In this document: one piece after another, positions 15,163-23,362 of the stretch | How positions within the stretch are numbered: position 1 is the stretch's first letter | Layout of the letters: each line of letters opens with the position of its first letter | NCBI GenBank assembly: GCA_943349945.1 | Contig: CALQZS010000001.1 | Coordinates: forward strand, 1 to 51,338 | Length of the DNA stretch: 51,338 bases | Source: Candidatus Nomurabacteria bacterium | GTDB lineage: Bacteria; Patescibacteriota; Minisyncoccia; Phycocordibacterales; SBAW01 | Reading direction: 5' to 3' | The notes under the pieces: model-generated | What the model was told of the DNA's origin: nothing | What the model saw: only the letters and a program-made list of their open reading frames with translations | The model's database searches: none | Made by a program: the position numbers and the translations under genes

Positions 15163-16452
15163 CTAGCTGTTTTTCTCTATTTTCTCTTTGCCGCCCATGT
15201 ATGGGCGCAATACTTCAGGAATAGTTACAGTGCCGTCTTCGTTTTGGTAGTTCTCGAGTATGGCAATGAGCGTGCGTCCTACAGCAAAAGCCGTAGCGTC
15301 GTTCATATGCACAGGTTCGCTCGTGCCATCACTGCGCTTTACTTTAGTGTTTAAACGGCGCGCTTGGAAGCCACCAACATAATCAGCGCTGTGGGTTTCG
15401 CGATAGGTATCTTGGCCAGGCATCCAAGTTTCAATGTCGATTTGTCGCTGGTCTGGGAAGCCCATGTCTCCCGTACACACCGACACCACTTGATGCGGAA
15501 GTTTCAGCTGCTGCATTAAGTATTCCTGTATCGCGACCAAGAAATCCTGCTCTGCAAATCCATCTTCCGGTTTAGAAAAAACTTCCATCTCAATTTTATC
15601 AAACTGATGTTGGCGCAAGATACCACGAGTATCTTTGCCTGCTGCACCTGCCTCACGACGAAACGCTGGAGTATACGCAAAATAACGAATAGGGAGAACT
15701 TCTTCCGTAAGAGTTTCGTCCATATATATGGGGCCGAGTGTATGTTCAGCAGACCCAACAAGCACCAAGTCATCTTTTTCAAAATAAAATCTATCCTCTA
15801 TCGGATCCAGACGTGCCATACGGTTCATTACTTGAGAGCGCATCATCACCGGAGGAACAATCAAGGTAAAGGGATTGTCGCTCACTGAAATATTTGCGGT
15901 TTGTATAATCGCGCGCAACACATCTCGCGATGTAAGCGTTTTTATAGTGAAGTTGAGTAGTGCAAATTGCAGAAGAGCTAAATCGCCCGCAAGATAGGTA
16001 AAACGTGCTCCCGAGACTTTTGCTCCCGTCTCGCTATACAACACCCCTAAATCTTTACCAATATCCCAGTGCGCTTTGGGGGTAAAGGTAAATTGCGGCT
16101 TTTCTCCCCACTGACGCACCACTTGGTTAGCGCTTTCATCTGGCCCAATAGGCGTGTCGGCTGAAGGGATGTTTGGGATTTTCACCAACAGTGACACGAG
16201 CTCTTTTTCAAGCGTTTGATATTTCTCTTCTGCAATGCGCAAGTCTTCTTTTAACTGCTTCCCTGCCTCTGCATCGCGCGCCTCTTGTGCCACGCCTCGT
16301 TTGCGGTTTATCTCGCTCACCTCGCCTGCAAGTTTTTTGCGCTCGTCGGCAAGTACCAACACACGGTCAAGGTCTACACCTTCGCGGTTTTTGTTTTTAA
16401 GTGCTGCGCGCACAATGTCCGGGTTTTCTCGGATAAAAGTGATATCAAGCAT
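15163..16452 (-). CDS. serS: Seryl-tRNA synthetase
   Basis: Class II aminoacyl-tRNA synthetase, 429 residues from MLDITFIREN. The N-terminal long helical arm (about 30-100) that grips the tRNA-Ser variable arm, motif 2 TPAFRREAGAAGKDTRGILRQHQF region and motif 3 AVGRTLIAILENYQ with RPYMGG at the end are in place. A longer frame exists, but residues before this ATG lie in the dprA region. TACAAT on the minus strand (16466-16461) is eight bases upstream, giving a leaderless mRNA from a -10 palindrome shared with dprA. Confidence 0.96.
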   Translation of the reverse strand: MLDITFIRENPDIVRAALKNKNREGVDLDRVLVLADERKKLAGEVSEINRKRGVAQEARDAEAGKQLKEDLRIAEEKYQTLEKELVSLLVKIPNIPSADTPIGPDESANQVVRQWGEKPQFTFTPKAHWDIGKDLGVLYSETGAKVSGARFTYLAGDLALLQFALLNFTIKTLTSRDVLRAIIQTANISVSDNPFTLIVPPVMMRSQVMNRMARLDPIEDRFYFEKDDLVLVGSAEHTLGPIYMDETLTEEVLPIRYFAYTPAFRREAGAAGKDTRGILRQHQFDKIEMEVFSKPEDGFAEQDFLVAIQEYLMQQLKLPHQVVSVCTGDMGFPDQRQIDIETWMPGQDTYRETHSADYVGGFQARRLNTKVKRSDGTSEPVHMNDATAFAVGRTLIAILENYQNEDGTVTIPEVLRPYMGGKEKIEKNS

Positions 16453-16460
16453 ATATTTTG

Positions 16461-16470
16461 ATTGTACAAT
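16461..16470. promoter_or_regulatory. Palindromic bidirectional -10 between serS and dprA
   Basis: ATTGTACAAT is a perfect 10-bp palindrome, so TACAAT is present on both strands. It ends eight bases from the serS ATG and ten from the dprA ATG. A further TATACT lies at 16472-16477 on the plus strand. Confidence 0.55.
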
Positions 16471-16480
16471 ATATACTACA

Positions 16481-17344
16481 ATGCCTTTCCCTATGCGACA
16501 ATTGGCTCGCAAGGACTTCCCCCCACTGCTGCGGGAGATACCCGACTGCCCCACGCGCCTCTACCTGCGGGGCACCATGCCACCGCCTGAGTACAAATTA
16601 CTTTGCGTTGTGGGCTCACGGGCATGCACCCCCTATGGCCGCCGCATGACACAGACTCTTATTGCAGGGCTGGCAAAGTACCCTGTGGGCATTGTGTCGG
16701 GCATGGCGCTGGGGATAGATGCCGAGGCGCACAAAGCCGCGCTTGATGTGGGGCTCCCCACGGTTGCGGTGCTGCCATCGGGGCTTGACGACAAAATTAT
16801 ATATCCACGGATGAATCAGCCGCTTGCGCAGCGCATACTCAAACAAGGAGGCGCCTTACTTTCCGAAAATGAGCACAATTTTGTGGCAATGCTCCACTCG
16901 TTCCCAGAGCGCAACCGCATAGAAGCAGGAATCTCCAAGGCAGCACTCATTATTGAAGCGAGTGAAAAATCGGGTACGCTCATCACGGCACGTCTTGCAA
17001 TGGAGTACAACCGCGAGGTTCTGGCGATACCCCACGAGCTTGGCCGCGAGAGCGGTGCAGGCGTCAATGCACTTATCCGCGAAGGGGCGACATTGGTGCG
17101 GAGCAGCGGCGACATTTTGGAAGCTTTGGGGTTGCGGCCAATTGAAAATCCAACACAAGCCACATTCCCCACTGATTTAACTCCTGCCGAAGTAAAAATA
17201 CTCACTGCTTTAACACAGCCCATGGTGCGCGATGAACTTATCGAACAAACCGATCTCTCTGCCCAAGAGGCAAATATTGCCCTCTCATCACTCCTTATCC
17301 GCGGACTTATTGTGGAGCGGCTGGGCAAGATAGAGCGCGCTTAA
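16481..17344 (+). CDS. dprA: DNA-processing protein DprA
   Basis: RecA-loading protein of natural transformation, 287 residues. The Rossmann-like DprA/Smf fold shows VVGSRACTPYGRR (about 45-57), the GS-like SGMALGIDAEAHKAAL (about 74-89), PSGLDDKIIYPRM and ALIIEASEKSGTLITARLA. A C-terminal winged-helix domain (LTPAEVKILTAL...IALSSLLIRGLIVERLG) is kept. It is divergent from serS by 28 bases. It converges on the PHP gene with a 4-base stop overlap. ATG 16481 is chosen because the longer frame lies inside serS; an internal ATG at 16493 is possible. Confidence 0.95.
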   Translation: MPFPMRQLARKDFPPLLREIPDCPTRLYLRGTMPPPEYKLLCVVGSRACTPYGRRMTQTLIAGLAKYPVGIVSGMALGIDAEAHKAALDVGLPTVAVLPSGLDDKIIYPRMNQPLAQRILKQGGALLSENEHNFVAMLHSFPERNRIEAGISKAALIIEASEKSGTLITARLAMEYNREVLAIPHELGRESGAGVNALIREGATLVRSSGDILEALGLRPIENPTQATFPTDLTPAEVKILTALTQPMVRDELIEQTDLSAQEANIALSSLLIRGLIVERLGKIERA

Positions 17345-18075
17345 TGCCACTTTCGTTTGCGTGTAGGCAACAAACCCACGCGAGCAAGAAGTGTTGTAAA
17401 AGAAAAGAGACTCTGGCGCACCAACATTTCCCGCACCAAGCGTCTCGGCCGAGTGTAGTTCACGAATGCATGGTTTGTTATCGCAGCAAATACGCCAGCC
17501 TGTGTTTTTTCTTGCACCTCAAGCAGTGCGTAGTTTTCGTGCATGTAATCAAAAAAGTGTGTGTCTGAGGTCGCAATAAAGGGTTTGCGGTGATGCGCCG
17601 CCACTTGGGCGGCGCGCGTGTTCCTATTTATCTTTGTCGAGTAGAACCAAGAATGCTCTATCGCATCAAACAAGTCTATATATTTTTCAAGATACGCATG
17701 CAAACTAAAGTTTCCATAAAAATAGGGGTGCGGCGCTATCACCAGCACTCCTTTGTGCGTAGCACGATATGCGGCTAAGTCGGCAAACGTACGTATACGC
17801 TCTGCATCTTTGTCGGCGCCAAGCAACAGCACATGACGCCCTCGCTCGCCCGCACGCTCTGCCACATCTAGCTCAACACCTGGTATAAGCAACACACCTT
17901 TTGTGGCTGCATACGTTGCATATTCTTCGGTCCATGCGCACACTTCGTGACAAGTCAGCGCCAACACCTCGAACCCATGCCGGGCCGCATGGTCTACCGC
18001 ATCAAACAAAGAGTACCCCACCACGTCGCGCGGGTCGTCGCTGGTGTGCATGTGCAGGTTAACTTTTAGTTGCAT
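17341..18075 (-). CDS. PHP-domain metal-dependent phosphoesterase
   Basis: 244 residues. The four PHP motifs are visible: NLHMHTSDD (about 6-14), ALTCHEV with IPGVELDV, IAPHPY and IATSDTHFFDY at the end. PHP proteins hydrolyse nucleotides, histidinol phosphate or short oligonucleotides; this stand-alone form resembles RNase AM/TrpH-type nucleases, but the substrate is uncertain. The start at MQLKVNLHMH (18075) puts the first motif right at the N-terminus as usual. The stop overlaps that of dprA by four bases on the opposite strand. Confidence 0.85.
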   Translation of the reverse strand: MQLKVNLHMHTSDDPRDVVGYSLFDAVDHAARHGFEVLALTCHEVCAWTEEYATYAATKGVLLIPGVELDVAERAGERGRHVLLLGADKDAERIRTFADLAAYRATHKGVLVIAPHPYFYGNFSLHAYLEKYIDLFDAIEHSWFYSTKINRNTRAAQVAAHHRKPFIATSDTHFFDYMHENYALLEVQEKTQAGVFAAITNHAFVNYTRPRRLVREMLVRQSLFSFTTLLARVGLLPTRKRKWH

Positions 18076-18103
18076 AAGTGTTCGTGTGGATAACAATACA
18101 CTA

Positions 18104-18136
18104 TAAAAAGAAACACCTCGGACGCAGCCGAGGTGT
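18104..18136 (-). terminator. Rho-independent terminator
   Basis: ACACCTCGG and CCGAGGTGT form a 9-bp stem; on the minus strand it is followed by TTCTTTTTATAG. It ends the CDP-alcohol transferase transcript before the PHP gene. Confidence 0.85.
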
Positions 18137-18151
18137 GTTGTCTCACGATAT

Positions 18152-18823
18152 CTACCCCGCATATCGCACAGGGTGTGCTGCTTCCCGCAAGTAAAACAAT
18201 CCAGCAAGCACACTTGCCGCAAACATCAGCCCAAGCAGTATAAGCGGCGACACTAGTGGGTAACCAAGCCAGTATAGTTGGCACTGCATCACGAGGATGC
18301 ACAGCCAGTGCAGTGTTGCACGCCCTTTGCCGACACCGTGCACCTCGAGCGGTTGTCCTCGCCGCCAGCGCACGCAAGCTATGCCAGCGACAAAACATTC
18401 AGCCACACATACCGCCGCTATACCCGCCCATACTTCGGGTGTCGCGCTATACAAAAATATGTTGGCAAACATCGCCACGGCGTGCACACGGTCACGTACA
18501 GGGTCGAGCACCTTACCCAGGAAGCTATGTTGGTCGAGCACGTCGGCAGCAATACCATCCAAGACATCGGACAGTATGATACCAATATTCACCAAGGGGA
18601 TAAGCCACAGAAATGTCTTAGAGACAAAGAGCCAACAGTAGAGAGCAACGCCCAACAAACCAAGTACCGTGATGCCGTTTGGCACGGTAACCCATTTGTC
18701 GTGCACTACAAACTGGTGCGCAGTCCCCCGCAAACGAGCAAGGATGACGCGTGCCAGTTGCACAGAAAGTTTTTGTACCAAAACACACTCCTCCCGTTTG
18801 AGTTTGCGTCTATGGGCAAGCAT
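18152..18823 (-). CDS. CDP-alcohol phosphatidyltransferase family protein
   Basis: Membrane enzyme that would transfer a phosphatidyl group from CDP-diacylglycerol to an alcohol. The motif D-x2-DG-x2-A-x9-G-x3-D-x3-D is present as SDVLDGIAADVLDQHSFLG followed by KVLDPVRD; the Arg that usually follows Ala is Asp here. About six TM segments follow the basic N-terminus. The start is uncertain: the frame runs to 18880 with a TTG there, but ATG 18823 before a Lys/Arg-rich segment is the first ATG. It is divergent from topA and ends in its own terminator. Phosphatidylglycerophosphate synthase is a likely role. Confidence 0.8.
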   Translation of the reverse strand: MLAHRRKLKREECVLVQKLSVQLARVILARLRGTAHQFVVHDKWVTVPNGITVLGLLGVALYCWLFVSKTFLWLIPLVNIGIILSDVLDGIAADVLDQHSFLGKVLDPVRDRVHAVAMFANIFLYSATPEVWAGIAAVCVAECFVAGIACVRWRRGQPLEVHGVGKGRATLHWLCILVMQCQLYWLGYPLVSPLILLGLMFAASVLAGLFYLREAAHPVRYAG

Positions 18824-18879
18824 ACGCACATTAATTCTCTTGTGCAAATTTAATATCCGTTGTATTACTGTATGTACCA

Positions 18880-21117
18880 ATGAAGCTCGTCATCGTCGAG
18901 TCGCCCGCAAAGGCCAAGACTATAGAAAAGTACATGTCCAGCATGGGAGATGGTGATTTTGTGGTGCGTGCCTCTGTAGGCCACGTGCGCGACCTACCCA
19001 AGAGCAATAAAAAAGCTATCGATATAGAGGCGGGTTTTGTACCCCACTACGAAGTCGTGCCTGGCAAAATGCAGGTCATAGCCGACCTTCAGGCGCTGGC
19101 CAAAAAAGCAGACCAGGTGATACTCGCCACCGACCCCGACCGCGAGGGCGAGGCTATTGCGTGGCACATAAAAGAGGAGTTGAAGCTCAAAAAACCAAAC
19201 CGCATCGCCTTCCACGAAATCACCAAAGAGGCTATAGCCGAGGCGCTCGAACATCCGCGCCAAATCGACGACCATTTGCGCTTGGCGCAAGAGGCGCGCC
19301 GCGTCTTGGACCGCCTGGTAGGCTACGATTTGTCGGGACTTATCTGGAAGAAGGTGCGCTATGGACTCTCTGCCGGCCGCGTGCAGTCTCCCGCGCTGCG
19401 TATCATTATGGAGCGCGAGCGCGAGATACGCGCATTTGTGCCCGAGACGTACTACGTCATTACTGCACAAACCAAGACTCCCAAAAAGGAGGCACTGACC
19501 CTTACCTGCGTTGATGAGCCAAAAGATGCGCCAGGCAAAAAGGATGGCAAAAAAACTGCCGACGAAATAATCGCCGCAATTACCAAAGACGGCCTTAGTG
19601 TCACCGACGTCACCGAAAGTGAGATGAAGCGCACCACCCGCGCACCCTTTACCACCTCGACCTTGCAGCAGACTGCAAGCTCGCGGCTTGGCTTCTCTCC
19701 TGCAAACACCATGCGCATCGCACAAAAATTGTACGAGGCGGGGCATATCACGTATATGCGTACTGACTCGACCAATTTGGGTAAACCCGCGCAAGCAGCA
19801 ATTTTGGCCTATGCCGAGAAAAAGTTTGGCAAAGACTATGTAGAGCCACATACCTTTACAACCAAATCTAAAAACGCTCAAGAAGCCCATGAAGCGGTGC
19901 GCCCTACCCACCCCGAAAAAGAGTCTTTGGGCAGCACACCCGAACAAAAGAAACTCTACGAGCTTATTTGGCGCCGTACCGTCGCATCACAAATGACCGA
20001 TGCCAAACTACTCAAGACAAAAATAATTGCCAATACCAAAGACAAAGATGTACCAGCATTTACCGCCAACGGCTCGCGTGTGGTGTTTGACGGATGGCTC
20101 AAGGCCGACCCAGCAGCGCGCGGCGAGGATGTCGAGTTGCCAAAAGTAACCCCAGGCGAAGATTTGAAAGTTGAAGATATCTCCGCAGAAGAAAAGCAGA
20201 CAACCCCACCACCCCGCTACACCGAAGCTGGTTTGATTAAAGAGCTCGAGAAGCGCGGCATCGGCCGACCATCTACCTACGCATCTATCATGCGCACGCT
20301 CGACGACCGCGGCTATGTGGCCAAAGAAGGTCGCTCTCTTAAACCCACCGACACCGGCGACGTGGTGTCGAGCTTTTTGGAAGAGAACTTCCCTACCTAT
20401 ATCAGTGACACGTTTACCGCCGAGATGGAGGACGAACTGGATGAAATTGCAAACGGCACGCGCGAGTACGTCAAAACACTCAAAGATTTTTATACACCGT
20501 TTTTGAAGGAGGTAAAAATAAAAGACAAAGAGGCAGGCAAAATTACAGATTTGGGGCCCGCACCCAAAGAATTCCCTTGTCCCCTCTGTGACAGTGCGAT
20601 GGTCTTTAAACTCTCGCGCCAGGGCAAGTTTATGAGCTGCTCGCGCTTCCCCGACTGCATGGGCGCACGTACCGAAGCGGGTGAAGTTATCTCCAACGAC
20701 CCAGCAAAACCAATTGGTACCCACCCCGACACTGGCGAAAATATTTACGTACTCGACGGGCGCTTTGGCCCGTACGTGCAGCTGGGCGAGATGCCCGAGG
20801 GTAAGGGCAAAACAAAAAAGCCCAAACCAAAACGCTCTTCTGTTCCGAAAGAAAAAGACCCGCTCACAGTTACTCTCGCCGATGCTGTACACTACCTTTC
20901 GCTCCCACGCACCTTGGGCACACACCCCGAAACTGGTGCCGAGATTACTGCAAACGTCGGGCGCTTTGGCCCCTACATCGCCCACAACATCAAACCCAAA
21001 CCCGACTTCCGTTCGCTCAAAACTGACGACGTATACAAAATCGACCTCCCCCGCGCGCTAGAGATTTTGAAAGAAGAAAAAAAGCGCCGTGGCTTTGCCA
21101 AAAAGAAAGTAGCGTAG
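18880..21117 (+). CDS. topA: DNA topoisomerase I
   Basis: Type IA topoisomerase, 745 residues. The Toprim domain carries VESPAKAKTIEKYM (6-19) and the acidic triad ATDPDREGEAIAWH (about 83-96). The gate region has the active-site Tyr in GHITYMRTDSTNL (about 291). One four-Cys zinc finger (CPLCDSAM...MSCSRFPDCMG, about 567-596) and two repeated Topo_C modules with GRFGPYVQLG and GRFGPYIAHN complete the C-terminus. Relaxes negative supercoils; gyrA is in the same window. A weak -10 (TACTGT, eight bases upstream) suggests a leaderless mRNA. Confidence 0.97.
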   Translation: MKLVIVESPAKAKTIEKYMSSMGDGDFVVRASVGHVRDLPKSNKKAIDIEAGFVPHYEVVPGKMQVIADLQALAKKADQVILATDPDREGEAIAWHIKEELKLKKPNRIAFHEITKEAIAEALEHPRQIDDHLRLAQEARRVLDRLVGYDLSGLIWKKVRYGLSAGRVQSPALRIIMEREREIRAFVPETYYVITAQTKTPKKEALTLTCVDEPKDAPGKKDGKKTADEIIAAITKDGLSVTDVTESEMKRTTRAPFTTSTLQQTASSRLGFSPANTMRIAQKLYEAGHITYMRTDSTNLGKPAQAAILAYAEKKFGKDYVEPHTFTTKSKNAQEAHEAVRPTHPEKESLGSTPEQKKLYELIWRRTVASQMTDAKLLKTKIIANTKDKDVPAFTANGSRVVFDGWLKADPAARGEDVELPKVTPGEDLKVEDISAEEKQTTPPPRYTEAGLIKELEKRGIGRPSTYASIMRTLDDRGYVAKEGRSLKPTDTGDVVSSFLEENFPTYISDTFTAEMEDELDEIANGTREYVKTLKDFYTPFLKEVKIKDKEAGKITDLGPAPKEFPCPLCDSAMVFKLSRQGKFMSCSRFPDCMGARTEAGEVISNDPAKPIGTHPDTGENIYVLDGRFGPYVQLGEMPEGKGKTKKPKPKRSSVPKEKDPLTVTLADAVHYLSLPRTLGTHPETGAEITANVGRFGPYIAHNIKPKPDFRSLKTDDVYKIDLPRALEILKEEKKRRGFAKKKVA

Positions 21118-21120
21118 GTA

Positions 21121-21149
21121 TTGACATATCATTCTATTCCTGTTAGTCT
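21121..21149 (+). promoter_or_regulatory. Promoter of the alpha-CTD-like gene
   Basis: A perfect -35 TTGACA (21121-21126) is followed after 17 bases by TAGTCT (21144-21149), a moderate -10. It starts immediately after the topA stop. Confidence 0.6.
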
Positions 21150-21177
21150 ATGTTTTGGTAGAAACAGGAGGCACGTA

Positions 21178-21717
21178 GTGTCATTGTTAGACAAACGGAT
21201 AGAAGACTACCGTGGGAGTCTTCCCAGAGTGGGCTACAATGCCCTCAGGAATGACGGCATTGTCACACTGAGAGATCTGGTGGAACATTCAGAACAAGGC
21301 CTTCTTCGGGTACCATCCTTCGGGCGAGTCAGCTTGGTCGCAGTCATTGAACTGCTCTATGCCCAAGAGCCTCGACTACGCCTTGGAATGACCGCGGAAG
21401 AGATCGAGGCGCTCGAAGCGTCTCCGCCGGAGACAACCGCAGATGAAGGTGTTGCTATTTCCGAAGCGCGCCTTCGGGAGATCCTCGCCGCTGTTGCAAA
21501 CACTCTCGTGGGCTGTACGAGCCCGGGTGGAATGTCTCGCCTGATGTCTTTTGACGCAAGTCCAATGTCAAGTGACGAGCCTGGCGTACTGGTTGCGCTG
21601 ATGCTGGCCCAAAAGGCCAAACTGACGTTGGTGGAATACCAGACGATATTTGGCCCTGCCGTCAGTCAAGCTCTCGCAAACCTCATCGGTGGCAAGGAAG
21701 TCACCATCAAATTCTGA
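21178..21717 (+). CDS. Stand-alone RNA polymerase alpha-CTD-like protein
   Basis: 179 residues starting at GTG 21178, preceded by AGGAGG eight bases upstream. Residues about 14-65 match the alpha C-terminal helix-hairpin-helix fold: LPRVGYNALRNDGIVTLRDL, then LLRVPSFGRVSLVAVIELL. In RNA polymerase alpha this module binds UP elements and activators. The rest (acidic linker EEIEALEASPPETT, then a helical region) is not recognised. There is no alpha N-terminal domain, so it cannot assemble polymerase. A DNA-binding regulator that mimics or competes with alpha-CTD is plausible inference. It has its own promoter, Shine-Dalgarno and terminator. Confidence 0.75.
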   Translation: MSLLDKRIEDYRGSLPRVGYNALRNDGIVTLRDLVEHSEQGLLRVPSFGRVSLVAVIELLYAQEPRLRLGMTAEEIEALEASPPETTADEGVAISEARLREILAAVANTLVGCTSPGGMSRLMSFDASPMSSDEPGVLVALMLAQKAKLTLVEYQTIFGPAVSQALANLIGGKEVTIKF

Positions 21718-21728
21718 CGCGCCTTCGA

Positions 21729-21756
21729 CCGCTCCCACACAGGGGGCGGTTTTTTT
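21729..21756 (+). terminator. Rho-independent terminator
   Basis: CCGC-CCC pairs with GGGGGCGG, followed by seven T. It closes the alpha-CTD-like gene unit. Confidence 0.88.
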
Positions 21757-21796
21757 ATATGCATCTTTTTGTGTAAGTGTTTAGTATACTAAGACC

Positions 21797-23362
21797 ATGT
21801 CGACCGTACAGGATATTTTAAGCCTCATGAACGGACCGTCGAAGGAGGACGCGGCTTTTGTAGAAAAAGCATACGCGTTTGCCGCAGAGGCACACAAAGA
21901 CCACAAGCGCTTTTCGGGCGAGCCGTATTTAAACCATCTTGTAGAGACCGCCAAAGGCTTGGCTGAGCTTGGCATGAGCGCCAAAACAATAGCCGCCGGA
22001 CTTTTGCACGACTCGGTCGAAGACGTGGGCGTAAAGCCCGAAACAATTGAACAAGAGTTCGGCAAAGAGGTACGCTTTTTGGTCGAAGGGGTTACCAAGC
22101 TCGGGCACTTTAAATACCGTGGTGCCGAGCGGCATCGAGAAAGTTTGCGCAAACTGCTGGTCGCCACAGGCAAAGATGCGCGGGTGCTCATCATCAAACT
22201 GATGGACCGCTTGCACAACATCCGCACGCTCGAGCACGTCCCGCCCGAAAAGCGCACCCGCATCGCACTAGAGACACTCGAGATATATGCGGCCATTGCC
22301 CATCGACTAGGTATGGGGTTGGTGCGTCGCGAGCTCGAGGACAAGGCGTTTGAATATGCCTACCCACAGGAATTTGCCGAGGCAACTCGCCTCTTGAGCG
22401 AAGCCGCTAACGACACGGAGGAGCGCTTGGAAAAAATGCTCCGCACACTCAAAAAAGAGCTCGCCGAAAGCGGCATTACCGATTTCCAAACCGACTATCG
22501 TGTTAAAGGTTTGTGGAGTCTGTGGCAAAAACTGCAACGCAAGGGCGGCGATATAAACAGCGTATACGACATAGCCGCGGTGCGTATTATCGTACCCACA
22601 GTGGCCGACTGTTACCGCGTGCTTGGTTTGGTACACAAACTCTGGCAGCCGCTCCCCAACAAAATCAAAGACTACATCGCCTTCCCCAAGCCAAACGGCT
22701 ACCAAGGGCTGCACACCACCGTTTTTTCTGGCGACGGCGGGCTACCCACGCAGGCGGGCATTGTGGAAGTACAGATCCGCACCAAAGCGATGCACCAAGA
22801 GGCGCAGTACGGCATCGCTGCACACGTACTCTATAAAGACGCGCCCACTAGCGGGAGTCAGCCACAGCGCACCTGGCGAGATGGATCGAGCTTCGACTGG
22901 ATACGCAGTTTGATACCCAACTTTAGGCGCAACACCAAGGATACTACAGCGCCCACACCAGAGCGCAAACGAGTGCGCTATGGCGCACCCGAGATGCCCG
23001 AGTGGCTCGCCGAGCTGGAAGAAAAAAGCACCGACCCAGACTTTGAGATGACGCTTAAGACCGACATTTTTACCCACCGGGTCTTTGTCTTTACCCCACG
23101 TGGTGATGCAGTGGACCTGCCTATAAACTCTAGCCCTATAGACTTTGCGTACGCCATACACTCCGACGTGGGCGACCATATATCGGGCGCCAAGGTAAAT
23201 GGCAAGTTGGTGCCGCTCGACACCACGCTCCAAAATGGTGACATTGTGGAGATACAGACCAAAAAATCTGCAACACCAACACAAAAGTGGCTTGGGTTTG
23301 CAAAAACCACTCTTGCGCGCAGACACATCCGCAACGCGATTGATCGTCTAAAAAATAGCTAG
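21797..23362 (+). CDS. RelA/SpoT family (p)ppGpp synthetase/hydrolase
   Basis: 521 residues. An HD hydrolase domain (YLNHLVETAKGLAELG; HDSVEDVG at about 74-81; KLMDRLHNIRTL) is followed by the synthetase domain (YDIAAVRIIV, KDYIAFPKPNGYQGLHTTV, VEVQIRTKAMHQEAQYGIAAH) and a TGS domain (VFVFTPRGDAVDLP). It ends soon after TGS without the helical/ACT regulatory part, so it is shorter than the usual 700 or more residues. Both catalytic sites look intact, so a bifunctional alarmone enzyme is likely. The -10 TATACT at 21785-21790 lies six bases before ATG. Its stop overlaps that of parB by four bases. Confidence 0.94.
   Translation: MSTVQDILSLMNGPSKEDAAFVEKAYAFAAEAHKDHKRFSGEPYLNHLVETAKGLAELGMSAKTIAAGLLHDSVEDVGVKPETIEQEFGKEVRFLVEGVTKLGHFKYRGAERHRESLRKLLVATGKDARVLIIKLMDRLHNIRTLEHVPPEKRTRIALETLEIYAAIAHRLGMGLVRRELEDKAFEYAYPQEFAEATRLLSEAANDTEERLEKMLRTLKKELAESGITDFQTDYRVKGLWSLWQKLQRKGGDINSVYDIAAVRIIVPTVADCYRVLGLVHKLWQPLPNKIKDYIAFPKPNGYQGLHTTVFSGDGGLPTQAGIVEVQIRTKAMHQEAQYGIAAHVLYKDAPTSGSQPQRTWRDGSSFDWIRSLIPNFRRNTKDTTAPTPERKRVRYGAPEMPEWLAELEEKSTDPDFEMTLKTDIFTHRVFVFTPRGDAVDLPINSSPIDFAYAIHSDVGDHISGAKVNGKLVPLDTTLQNGDIVEIQTKKSATPTQKWLGFAKTTLARRHIRNAIDRLKNS

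Noticed and set aside
18085-18093. Perfect DnaA box (TGTGGATAA) upstream of the PHP gene; TTATCCCCA-like words beside the 44.5 and 45.2 kb palindromes
   Set aside because: Isolated or mismatched boxes without clustering, no dnaA/dnaN nearby and no AT-rich unwinding region, so no origin is claimed.
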